From the NCBI RefSeq assembly GCF_945859705.1, contig NC_079137.1, forward strand, positions 2,360,001 to 2,424,000: a stretch of DNA of 64,000 bases. The letters run 5' to 3'. The notes beneath the pieces are model-generated. The model saw nothing but the letters and a program-made list of their open reading frames with translations, had not been told where the DNA came from and ran no database searches. The stretch's first letter is position 1; the number at the start of each line of letters is the position of its first letter. The position numbers were made by a program, and so were the translations under genes. This DNA is from Episyrphus balteatus (lineage: Eukaryota > Arthropoda > Insecta > Diptera > Syrphidae). Positions 11,670-21,689 of the stretch are shown here, one piece after another.

Positions 11670-11975
11670 AAACGTCCTCTCTCTCTTTCGTTCTTTTCAA
11701 ACCATTCTCTCTTTGATGGTTAACGTTTTTTTTTTGCTGTCAATCAAACAAAATACAGAAACAGAAGAACAACTGTCATAAGCTCCATAAGATCTCACTC
11801 GCTCACACACAGACTTCCCCTCTTCAAAACAGAAACAAAAAACTTGAAACTTTTTTTTTTCTTCTATTCTTCTTTGTTTACCCACCAACACACGCATTTG
11901 TTGTTATTTTTTACTTTTTGCTCTCTTTCTCTTTATAAAGCTCCCCACTTTAACTTGCACTCGTTTCGTTTTACT
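11670..11975 (+). promoter_or_regulatory. Candidate TATA promoter with GAGA-type tracts
   Basis: A CTCTCTCTCTTTCG tract (about 11678) and further CTCTCTTT runs lie upstream of a TATAAA (11934-11939) in CTTTATAAAGC. A start would fall near 11964, within TCGTTTCG. The following 300 bases are GC-richer and CGA/ACA-rich, like fly 5-prime leader sequence. GAGA-type tracts plus TATA are common at fly promoters, but no clear initiator is present and no downstream exon is confirmed. Confidence 0.25.
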
Positions 11976-12232
11976 TTTCGGTCGCCACACACTACCGCGT
12001 CAAGCACAGCACGACGGAATCACACCGAATCGGGATACCGTTCCGAATGCATTTTGGTTGTCGATTTTGGGGGGGCTACGGGAGCAGGAATAAGTACAAC
12101 AAAAAAATAAAATCGAACGAAAGAGCGAATATGATATAAATTTTTATATTTCACGGAACAACTCTGACACACAATGTTAAAGGAGCTAACGAGGCTTTAG
12201 CTTAAGCGACGACAACGACACACCAGACAACG

Positions 12233-12340
12233 ATGGGGAACAAAATCCGTTTTGGGGTTTCGTTTGACACGCTACGGGACTGGACCTATAGCCACAGAAC
12301 AGAACAACAGAACCCCATGTGCAATATAGATTCACATTAA
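12233..12340 (+). CDS. Candidate 35-residue small ORF in leader-like sequence
   Basis: The frame starts at ATG 12233 in the context CAACGATGGGG and ends with TAA at 12338-12340. The peptide begins MGNKIRFGVSFDTLRDW and has no signal peptide, membrane segment or known motif. It lies about 270 bases after the candidate TATA promoter and follows a shorter open frame at about 12175 (MLKELTRL). If the promoter is real, these could be upstream ORFs of a longer transcript. A chance ORF in a GC-richer patch is equally possible. Confidence 0.15.
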   Translation: MGNKIRFGVSFDTLRDWTYSHRTEQQNPMCNIDSH

Positions 12341-13848
12341 TACAACAAAAAGTATACAAGAAATAACGGTGACGTAGTCTTAATCATCGGCGTTTTCTCT
12401 TTAAATGTAGCCTCTTCGGGATAACTATACTTTTTTGCAAGCATTTTTTGGAGAATTTTGCACTAATGTGTGAGTGTTGATTGATGCACTTTTGGGTGCC
12501 GCTGATTTGCAGCAAGCAGAATTGAAATTTCATGCAGTTGTAGTAGTTTAACACTCACACTAACATCGTGGGTAGATTTGCAAGAGTATTAGAATGTCAT
12601 TGTGTGAGTTTGTGTTGTTCTAAGAGAGTCAATTTTATGTGTGTAGTTATTGGTTCTCTTTAGTTCACCTGCCTGGCATATTTTGAATTCTCTTTAGAAG
12701 ATGAATTGGAATGGAATCCACCTGTAACAGAGGAATTAGATGGAATTGGAGTTTTAGTTTGAAAGAGATTTTGTATTAGTATTTTTTCCAATTGGTAATA
12801 AATACTCTTATAATTTTTCATTTTCCATAAAGAATAAAATCTCAAAAATAATTTTTAATTATTTCAGTTGGAGTTCTAATAAGATTTTTTTGTAAATGGT
12901 TCGAAAAAAATGACAGAAATGTAAAATTAAAGATGGTTACAAAAAAAAAATAATTTTTTTCGGTTTGATTTTTTTTGTCAAAAATATGATTTTGCTCTAT
13001 TTTGAGTTGGGTACCTACTTATTGAAATAAAAAAACAAATATAATTCATGTTCTTCACAATAAATTATGTATGAAAGGATTCGTTGAACATTTTTAACAC
13101 CTTTACCCTTTAGGTATTTTTTTGTTAAATTTTACCTACATTAATTAACTAACAAAAATCATAATTCTTAGAACCATTAATTTTATTATTTAAAAAAGTA
13201 CCTATTCAATAAATAAAAATAAAATCAGGTGTTTGTTTGAAAAAAAAAAAAAATACTTTTATTTAAATAGTCATTACCGACGGCAAAAAGGTCGAGTCTG
13301 AATTTTTGTATTTTACCCTCATTTTTCAAACGTCAGAAGAATAATGTCAAAACACAAAAAAACGTTAAATTATTCGTTGCAATAAGTCTTAACCGGGGTT
13401 TATTTGGCTAATGAAAAATTGACAGTCAATACTGATCATTTTTTATATTATCAAATTTTCTTTTAAGGAGTCTATAAAAACGATTTTATACTTTTTAGAT
13501 AAGATTTAACCCGCTGTAAAAATTTATGTTTATTGTATTAAAATATAAAATAATCACGGCTGTTCTAATATTCTATCGAATTTGAAAACATAAACGAAAA
13601 TTGAAAACGGTTGTTCTGATTCCCATTTGACTTTTTTGTTGGAGAATTATATTTTCCGGTACCTAATTGACCCGGATTGAAAAGGGTAAAAATTTTTTCA
13701 CATTCCATTCTTTTTTCATAACTCATATGCACTCGCAAAATAAATTCGAATAGGAAATTCGCGAATAATACTTTCCAAAAAATATATGCCTTTTTGAAAG
13801 TGCACTGATATCGAATCTAGTGGTTTGAAAAAATATGGTACATACATA
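12341..13848. other. AT-rich sequence, no gene seen
   Basis: 12341-12660 continues the less AT-rich island. After that the sequence is low-complexity AT-rich. 13374-13436 holds the second copy of the short CTTAACCGGGGTTTATTTGG repeat also seen near 10200. Confidence 0.5.
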
Positions 13849-13852
13849 TTAA

Positions 13853-14135
13853 CCCTCTATCGGCACACGGGTACGAATTTGGCAGGACAAAAATAAAAAA
13901 AATACGATTTTTCAAAAAAGTGGTCACAAAAAAGTCTCTTTATAAGGGTGAAAATATTTTTTTCGGAATTTTGAATACAATATTCGAATTCCTCGGAATA
14001 TTCTACATCAATTTCATACTTGAATGTCTATTAAATATTGTGACCGAAAAAAGTTCTAGCGACATAAAAAAGTATAAACCAAATTCGCACCCGTATTCCT
14101 ATCACGTCACAAAAAAGATGTGTGCATACAGAGGG
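13853..14135 (+). mobile_element. piggyBac-type MITE, copy 1
   Basis: The element starts CCCTCTATCGGCACACGGG after TTAA (13849-13852) and ends GCATACAGAGGG before TTAG (14136-14139, one base from TTAA). Inverted sub-termini CGAATTTGGC and CCAAATTCGCACCCG face inward. Two further copies exist at 24366-24608 (inverted) and 56384-56670. TTAA duplication with CCC...GGG ends is the hallmark of piggyBac. The open frame from 13920 lies wholly inside and is not a gene. Confidence 0.85.
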
Positions 14136-14404
14136 TTAGTTGAAGTCGTATTTAATTTTCAAGGGTATATCACTGATCTTTAATTTGACTTCCGTATTAA
14201 CCTTAACGCAAAGCGTTTTAATTTCAGATGGGATCACCTTCAAAATTCCAGACAAAAATGGTTTCGATTGATAGTGTACTGTTCAACAGTTTTATTTTTT
14301 GTGTTTTACTATACCTACCAAGAACTTTGCAATTATAGATAGCTTCAACAAAAACTTGTAACATCAAAATAATGGATCATTTAGGTGTCTTAAGAATTTT
14401 TATA

Positions 14405-15325
14405 AACTCCTGCTCAAAATTAACGCACACATTTTTCGTCTGAAGTTATACCCCTGCATTTTATTTTAAAAGGCTTTAAAATTCTTTGGTGCATTTTTTT
14501 GTGTTTTGTTATTGTTTAGCAAGTCGAAAAAATGCTAAACTGCAACAGTATTATCAACCAAAAAAAAGATAAACCAAATTTAACAATTCAAGGTCTGAAA
14601 ACTGATTATAAAATAATTTTTATTTTTAAGAAGAAAAATTAAAAAAAAATGGAAGCGGGTGACGGTTCTTTCCCATAATTGTATGCAATACTTGGTATAG
14701 TCTCCTCTAGCGCATATGACAACCTGGAGTCGTTTGTCCATTCCACTAATTAACTTTTGAAGGTTTTGTTTTAACACTTCTTTCACTGAAGTTTTCAGTT
14801 GATCAAGACTGTTTGGAGGTGGATTTCGGTCGCGAATGCATCTTTTCAATATTTCCTACACATGTTCTATTGAATTCAAATCCAGATTTCTGTGTGGTTA
14901 ATCCGAAGCTGGAATATTAAAATCTTGAAGATATTCTCAAACTACTCTAGCATGCATTATCGTGCATCAGACTAAACTGTGGACCAAATCAAGGGGTGAT
15001 TGGAACCAGATGCTGTTCGAGGGCATCAGTCAAGTATTTTTGGGTACTTAACTTAGGTCTAGAAAGGCTCGCTAACTCCGTAGGTGTTGTAAAGCAGATT
15101 TAACTCCATGAAATTTTATGACTCTTCTTTAAAAGGCTCGCGGGTTAACAGACAGACTTCAGCAAATCTCTCCCCAAATCTTCCCGACAAACATATTATT
15201 CCATACCTTTAATTTAAGATCACTATTGTCTCATTTGAGAAAATAACCATGATGCTGTGGCATAAAGTAATAGCAGGACTTTACTTTAAAATAAATATAA
15301 TGTGCATTAAATTTGAGCAGGAGTG
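14405..15325 (-). mobile_element. Decayed Tc1-like transposon
   Basis: The ends are AACTCCTGCTCAAAATTAAC (from 14405) and, inverted, CACTCCTGCTCAAATTTAAT (to 15325). TA flanks both sides (14403-14404 and 15326-15327). The interior holds the remains of a Tc1-family transposase on the minus strand. At 921 bp it is shorter than the roughly 1.3-1.7 kb usual for intact Tc1 elements, so it has lost the N-terminal DNA-binding part as well as suffering point decay. Confidence 0.85.
14580..15260 (-). pseudogene. Tc1-like transposase, C-terminal two thirds, broken
   Basis: Tc1 transposases cut and paste DNA with a DDE catalytic triad. Reading right to left on the minus strand I see FSNET (about 15230-15245), where the family has FSDE, so the first catalytic Asp is Asn. 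A GRFGERF phrase follows, matching the RRPGER region. Then MHDN (about 14957-14970) holds the second Asp, followed after a frameshift by HARVV*EYLQDFNIP. Then DLNSIEHV (14860-14885) holds the final Glu, and RCIRDRNPPPNSLDQLKTSV is the usual C-terminal helix region. The C terminus KRLQVVICARGDYTKY is close to the family ending. The D-to-E gap is about 31 codons, near the 34 of DD34E. Several in-frame stops and at least one frameshift make it nonfunctional. Confidence 0.88.
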
Positions 15326-15327
15326 TA

Positions 15328-16215
15328 TTTGTTTGCAATAAAAAAAAAAACACAAAATCCAATTAAAAATACACTGAACAAACCAATATTATATTTACCA
15401 ATGTACTATTGTCAAAGCTGACCAGCTATTATAGGCATAACAAGCTTATCAATTTTTGGTCAGGCTCTCTGTATGCATCAAAATAGGTACATATGTATGT
15501 ATTTTCATCGATAAAAACACCAATAACTTTGATCTAGAAAGAAAGTCGGCATTTAATCAAACCATATACTTTTCTAAAGAATTTTTCTGTGCTGTGCAAA
15601 ATTGCAATGTGTGACCAATGAGGTATTGTGTAGTTTAATAATAAAAACAGGCATTAGCTAGTTGACTCATTGTTTTTGAGCAATTTCAAATAAAAAATAT
15701 TTCGACAATAAGCATAGGTACCTAATTTTCTTCTTAATATTAATAAAATATAAATAATTGATATCTTTTTCACTTAAAATATGAAAATGAATGAAGATTT
15801 TGATTTTCAAGAAAAATTTTATGATTTAACGAAAATCGTTATAAACCAAAATAATGTAAAACGTAAAAAAAAAAACGAAACGAAAACTTCCAAATTATGT
15901 ATTGAAAGATTCAATAATTTTCAGATCTGTTACAATTTGTTAGCAATAATTGTCTTTAGCTGTAAAACTCCTTTGATCGTACCTGTACCAAGTTCCAGAG
16001 TTGCACCTGTTTGTATAATAGAAAGTTATCGCATCTTATTTTTACATTGGTCTATAAAATTTTAAATATCAAAGTTCTTAAAAAAAAAAACACAAAAACC
16101 CAATTGAAAAACTTATTTTTTATTTCAAAATCAAAAGTCAAATTTCACCTTTTAGGAAATTAAAAAATGTTTTTTTAATGATTTAATTTTTTGAAATGAA
16201 AATATTTGTTTTTCT
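15328..16215. other. AT-rich sequence, no gene seen
   Basis: No element ends or gene can be supported. The open frame at 15781-16065 starts with ATG but is low-complexity Lys/Asn/Ile and matches nothing I recognise. Confidence 0.5.
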
Positions 16216-16221
16216 TTTCAG

Positions 16222-16666
16222 ATATCGATAACGACGCGTCCTTCAAATTCCTTCAAATTAAAAAAAAAAACTGTACCGCTACCTCAATCCTTTCAAAAGT
16301 TATGATTTTTGCAACGAGATAAGTCATTTTGGACAACCGTGCGACCTAGCAATGCTGGTAAGTGAATTACTTTATTGTAATTTTTGTTTATTAATTTTAT
16401 TATACATATTTTTAGTCTATTTAATAGACCCGAGCTCCAGAGCAAAAATAGAACAAATTCGTTCAAGACTTTTTATTAGCGATTATGATTCCTTGGCATA
16501 CAAGAATACTCCAGCCAAAAGTGCTACTAAATCCATTGGTGCATTTCTGAGAAAACGGCAACACTGGTCGGTTTTCAGTTTTTTTGATTTAACTCGAAAA
16601 CCAAGCCTGACTTTGAAATGGTTCAAAGACACTTTTTATAGCAAATTAAATTTTCTGTCAAGTTAA
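16222..16666 (+). pseudogene. Exon-pair relic with a 58-nt intron
   Basis: A pyrimidine-rich acceptor (tttttcttttcag, ending 16221) opens a frame that reads ISITTRPSNSFK..., hits one TGA at 16303, then continues FLQRDKSFWTTVRPSNA to a GTAAGT donor at 16358. The next acceptor (catatttttag, ending 16415) keeps the same frame (codon split 1+2) and reads YLIDPSSRAKIEQIRS and on to a TAA at 16664-16666. The second exon includes SLAYKNTPAKSATKSIGAF. Composition is protein-like and intron size fits flies. I do not recognise the family. The second-exon part is duplicated in inverted orientation at 17740-17985. The in-frame TGA suggests a pseudogene or a captured fragment. Confidence 0.35.
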
Positions 16667-17985
16667 GATGGTTAAAAAATTTTAAAAATTATTTTTGACT
16701 AATATTCTAACCTAAAATCAAAGAAAAAAAAGTTAAAAAATTTCATAGATAATTAAAAGTGTTATAATTCATTCTTTCAGAAAATCCCAAACAAATCGAA
16801 AGTTCTTCAGATATTTGAAAAAATGTCATATTGTCTTAACCTTGCGAGAAGAACCCGGACTTTGACCGACTATAAAATTGAATTTAACTAACTCACGGAA
16901 TTCATTTGTATACCATTTTTTAGATAATTTAATTGATAATAAGTTTATCCTTGGACATTTTTGGTTTAAATGAGTAAAAATGGAGTTATAAAATAAAAAC
17001 GGCACCGACCTCTTTTCCAAGATGGCGGCTGTTCCCGATATCTTATCATCCCAAAAAATTCACTTTTACGATAAGGACATTCACCTAAACACGTTCCATG
17101 AAAAAAATTTGTCCCGCGAAAAGTGCAATTTGATTTGCTAATTTGCCTGAGCTATTTTGTTTCAAGAGAAACTTTTCGTTGGTCGCGGATTTTACAAGAA
17201 TTGTTTTTCAGGCCATTGAAAACAGTAAAAGAGTTGGTATTAAATGTTCTTCTATGCAATAGACCAAAGCTAATGGCTCTCCGTCCATCCATTCGACCCG
17301 AATTTATAAAAATGCACATACACAAAATTGCACAAAAAGCCATAAGGATGCAAATAAATTTTTTTGTTTGTCATATTTAGTTTATATTAAATCAATCCCT
17401 CGAAGTATGTTTACTTTAAAAGTCTAAAAGTTACCAATTAATACGATTTTATCGAGTTTTAAAAACTTGCTTTTAACTAAAAAAGTCAAAAATTTAGAAA
17501 AAGTGCTAATTTTTGAATAGGTACATTTAAGTTGTTTCTTGACAAAAAAAATTAAAAATTGCATATTATTTTACCTCTACTTTATTTCATTAGTACAAAG
17601 TTTGGACGTCCCGGCTACATACACAAAATGCCCCTTGATTTAGTAAAAAAAAATAAAATTGTCAATTTTTTAACTTTTTTTTCTTTGATTTTAGGTTAGA
17701 ATATTAGTCAAAAATAATTTTTAAAATTTTTTAACCATCTTAACTTGACAGAAAATTTAATTTGCTATAAAAAGTGTCTTTGAACCATTTCAAAGTCAGG
17801 CTTGATTTTCGAGTTAAATCAAAAAAACTGAAAACCGACCAGTGTTGCCGTTTTCTCAGAAATGCACCAATGGATTTAGTAGCACTTTTGGCTGGAGTAT
17901 TCTTGTATGCCAAGGAATCATAATCGCCAATAAAAACTCTTGAACGAATTTGTTCCATCCAAAAGGGTCTACTCAATAGACTATT
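16413..17985. repeat. Inverted repeat, 330-bp arms, 0.9-kb centre
   Basis: 16413-16742 and 17664-17985 are near-identical inverted arms. Paired positions sum to 34406 across most of the arm, so there is no net indel until the outer end, where the left arm has about 10 extra bases. Both arms encode the same peptide segment (DYDSLAYKNTPAKSATKSIG) with only a few substitutions. The centre contains a YY1/Pho-like CCAAGATGGCGGCT (17017-17030) and a frame (17123-17380, no ATG start) that includes MALRPSIRPEFIKMHIHK. It could be the remnant of a TIR transposon or a local inverted duplication. No duplication was found at its ends. Confidence 0.75.
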
Positions 17986-18863
17986 TATAAGAATATATTT
18001 TATAAGAATCAAAAAGAAAAACATTTTCTCAATTGTTTCAATATAGTTTTTTCGTTTATATTCAAAATGATATAAAGTTAAATATTTAATAATTTTCAGT
18101 CTACCCCTTGGAAGAGCATAAACTCATAAGCCATAAATCTGCCCACACAAAAGCAAACACAATTTCTGTTATGTGTTTTCTTCTTTCTGAACCCTAAATT
18201 ATCTTCTGGTCATTTGACCACAAAAAAACAAATGAAAAACCTAAAATATGTTCCATCGTTAGGATAAAACTCTAAATGATTCATTCCTTAGGTATATTCA
18301 CATGTATAAAATCCCAACCATCAAAGTTCCATCAACTTTCTGTCTATTTTCTATATTTCATCGTCTGTCCTTCAAGCTAAACTATACCTTCTGCTCAATT
18401 ACCAAACATATCTATACATGAGCACTCATAAATTGAAAAAAAAAAACAAAAAACAAATGTACCTATACAAAAATCTACTTAAAAGGACACAAAAGGACAT
18501 TTGAAAATATATCTAACAAACATAGAAGAGAGGATCATAAATTTAACAGTTAACATCAGAATATGACAAACAAACCCAGGATATGTGAATATCATATCCA
18601 CACAAAATAGAAAAAAAAAGCTTGGAAGGTACTTTCGTTTTAGACAAAACAGAAAAAAAAAAATATTCACTAAACTAACCACAAAGCTAATAACAAAGAT
18701 GTTATCCTGTCAGAGGACTTTTTATTTTTCTGTCTGTTTTTTAGAATTTTATTTACAATTTTACTCTTGACGAAGTGTGTCCTCTCTACTTTTCTAAAAA
18801 TCAACTCTCGAACCGTTCCATATAAAACGCTAAAGGACCTAGGGTACCTATCCCAATTCATGG
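17986..18863. other. AT-rich sequence, no gene seen
   Basis: Moderately unique sequence with no supported exon, RNA or element ends. Confidence 0.5.
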
Positions 18864-18871
18864 ATCTAGAA

Positions 18872-19096
18872 CAGTGGTGGAAAACAATTAACATGCGGGC
18901 CCCTTTTTTTCAAAAGCTTTACAAAAAGTTTATCAAAATTTATGAGTTTTCGTTTGAACTTTTAAACTTATTCATCCTTCTTATTATTGTTATATTTACT
19001 TCGTTTTCTTCCATTAAATTTACATTAAAAAAACTGCAAAGTGACTCATGTGAAAACTTAAAAAAAAAAAATTGATAAAAAGGTTGGTCGCCCCTG
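18872..19096. mobile_element. Short hAT-like MITE
   Basis: The ends are CAGTGGTGGAAAACA (left) and, inverted, CAGGGGCGACCAACCTTT (right, ending CCCCTG at 19096), which resembles hAT termini of the CAGNGGNNG...C(C)CCTG type. The flanks are ATCTAGAA (18864-18871) and ATCTAAGC (19097-19104), a possible decayed 8-bp duplication matching at the first five positions. The interior has no coding content. The high AT and imperfect TIR make this moderate. Confidence 0.45.
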
Positions 19097-19490
19097 ATCT
19101 AAGCACAATTTTTATTTGCAAAAACACGACAGGCACCATATTTTTATTCTGCTGATTGAGAAGTGTTGGTTTGCATATTTTTATTTCTTGATGTTTCCCG
19201 AATCACTGTTTGCCGAGTCCTAAGACTCACTCAGACATGAATAAAAATTCTGAATTATTTACGAGTTTGCCAAATAAAAAAATGTACAAATGTATCCAAA
19301 GCAAAGCAGAAACGAGAAATAATTCACACAAAGGACAATGCGGCATCAACTCATATATGTATGTTCCCACACAAAAAAAGGCTCCAATTCAAAAAAGGAC
19401 TCCCTAATCCTTGCCAGGGAATGATATGTGTGTGGGTGGTAGAACGTGATTGTTACAATTTTTGTTTTTTTTTTTTTCTGGTGAAAGTGC

Positions 19491-19616
19491 CAAAAGTTAT
19501 GATAACGCGAGACGTATTCAAACCATCACGCTTGCAGCCAGGACTCTATATAACCAACGACGACGACTTTCGGATGCCATCATATCCATCCTTCAAATGG
19601 ATTCGGACTAGCGCGA
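19491..19616 (+). CDS. Candidate internal exon
   Basis: A long T tract ending ctggtgaaag could serve as acceptor. The frame then reads PKVMITRDVFKPSRLQPG and continues LYITNDDDFRMPSYPSFK up to a possible donor AG|GTATACC at 19617. Without splicing it runs to a TAG at 19682. The amino-acid mix looks like protein, and the patch is GC-richer than its surroundings. No domain is recognised and neither splice site is compelling. A CTCTATATAACC at about 19544 could alternatively be a TATA-like element. Confidence 0.22.
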
Positions 19617-19689
19617 GGTATACCACTCTCGACTCTGGGGCTGTGCATTGTCAGTGGATTTGGATTGAATTGTTTACGCGATAGTGGGA

Positions 19690-20721
19690 CTGCAAAATAG
19701 TACTGCTGCCACTGCTACACTATACCGCAGTCGTTGTCCTTTTTGTCGGAATGATGGATTCCTCTGCACACACATTGTGTATGGTTTTGGTACGTGTCCA
19801 GCTACATGCATCTGATGAATAAATGGACTGCGAGGATATACGACAGGATATGATGGTAATTTAAGTCATGATGTTCACTTCAGTGTGTCGCTAGCGACAC
19901 TTTTCCTGCCTGCTGCCCGCTGCCGCCACACACACATGATGCAAAGTGGACAACAGTTGGAGTTTTTGCATGCAAAGAAGGACATCATATCAAACACAAC
20001 TTAAAAAAAAAAACAGCTTAACTGAAACAAGGATTCGACTATTTGACGATGAATTTTTGCACCGCATTGCATGGGTGCGCGCATTACACCCTCCCACTCC
20101 CACTGTAGACTCTGAAGCAGTTTATTAGTCCTTTGATGGATGACAATGAATATGGGCACTTATCCGTTAGATATGATGTTGATGTTGCTGCTATATTGCC
20201 GGCAACGGTTCGGACTGCATGGCTGGACGCTCTCAGGATTGGACACATTTAATGGCCATTTAACCGAATGATTAACGATCAGTATAGCGAGTTTCAGAGT
20301 GATGGGTGGTTGGAGGGAGGATTATAGGGGGGGTCGGTTAGTTGCAACGGCGGAAGGCGGAATGGGTGGACAACGATTGTTTTTCATTACAGTGGTAGTT
20401 GTAGTTACACAACGGGTAATGTTTGCAAAGGATGTTTTTATTGCCCTCCATCACATGGTGGTAAAGTTTATGATGTGTCAGCGAATGTAAAGAATGACTT
20501 TTTTTATATATATATTATGTGGGAGAGAGTATATACCGCCGAGAGGTGCGATTGCGAATGGGTGGCGGTGATAAAGAAAGGGGAGCAATATTTTGAAAAG
20601 GAATTCGATATTTTGCTGATGTCCAAAATTCTACATGAATGTACATAATTTAGGTGACTTATTCATAATTTTGCAAATTTACAGAATTACTCCTGCGTAT
20701 GTTGACACATCTAGCTTTATA
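19690..20721. other. GC-richer unique sequence
   Basis: This stretch has mixed composition with CACACACA and GGTGG runs and no AT-rich repeat. It may be regulatory or intronic. Short ORFs (for example from about 19936) are not supportable as genes. Confidence 0.35.
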
Positions 20722-21684
20722 TCCAAGACACATGTCCCCAAGAGATACATGTGTCCAATAACATAGCATCCAAGAAGTATATTCCCATGATGCATGTCCT
20801 CGCGACATGTTGCGAAGACATGCGTAATAGACTTTTCTAAAGGTACATATCCCCAAGAAACATGTTCCCAAGACACATATCCCAAACAGGCCTCTAAGAG
20901 ACATACCTTCTAGAAGAATGTCCACAAGATACATACTTGTCATACCAAGAGAAATGTTGCCAAAAGACGTTGTCCCAAGCAACATGTCGCGAAGAAACAT
21001 GTCCCCGAGAAAAACATCCCAAAAGACATGTCTCCAACAGACATGTATCAAAGAGATATTTCCAGTAGAGACATATATTCACAAGTGTATATATGTGCCC
21101 AAGCAACATGTCCCCAAGAAAATTTTTTTCGAGAGAAATGTCCACATGAGACATGGACCTAAGGGACACGTTGCCAAAAGAAATCTTACCAAGAGAAATG
21201 TCCGCAAAAGATATGTCTCCAATAGAAATGTTGCCAATAGACATGTTGCCAAGAGAGATGTCTGTAAGAGACATGTCCCCAAGAGTAATTTCCCCAAGAA
21301 ACATCATCTCAACAGACATATACAAAACAGACATGTCTCTTAGAGACATATCCATAAGATGTATGTCAACAAGCAACATGTCTTCAAGAAACTTCTCCCC
21401 ATTAGACATGAACCTAAGAGACATGTTGCCAAGAAAAAAGTTACCAAGGAAAATGTCAGCAAGAAACAAGTCTCCAAGTGAAATGTTGTCAAGAGACATG
21501 TTGCCAAAAGACATGTTATAAAGAGAAATGTTGCCAAGAGAAATATTTTTCAATAGATATGTTGCCAAAAAGACTACGTCACTAATAGAATACTTCCAAG
21601 AGCATTTAAGCAAGAGATATGTTGCCAAAAGAATTGTTGAGACATGTTGCAAAGAAAAATGTTGACAAGAAACAAAGAAAGTGA
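20722..21684. repeat. Degenerate 15-bp minisatellite (about 1 kb)
   Basis: The array is built from diverged copies of a 15-bp unit close to ACATGTTGCCAAGAG, about 60 units, with the ACATGT palindrome and CCAAGA core best kept. Because 15 is a multiple of 3 and the unit lacks stops, long frames stay open on both strands. The minus-strand frame 20894-21688 (264 codons) translates as five-residue repeats of the form G(N/D)(M/I)SL. This resembles the A(D/N)LxX pentapeptide-repeat pattern. No splice sites, start context or flanking exon support coding, and the plus strand is also open, so I treat it as a noncoding minisatellite. Confidence 0.85.
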
Positions 21685-21689
21685 TCATA

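Noticed and set aside
13920..14183. 87-codon frame
   Set aside because: It lies almost wholly inside a piggyBac-type MITE and its sequence is the MITE interior.
20894..21688. 264-codon minus-strand frame as a pentapeptide-repeat protein
   Set aside because: The opposite strand is also open, the unit length is a multiple of three, and there is no start context or splice signal. Kept as a finding only.
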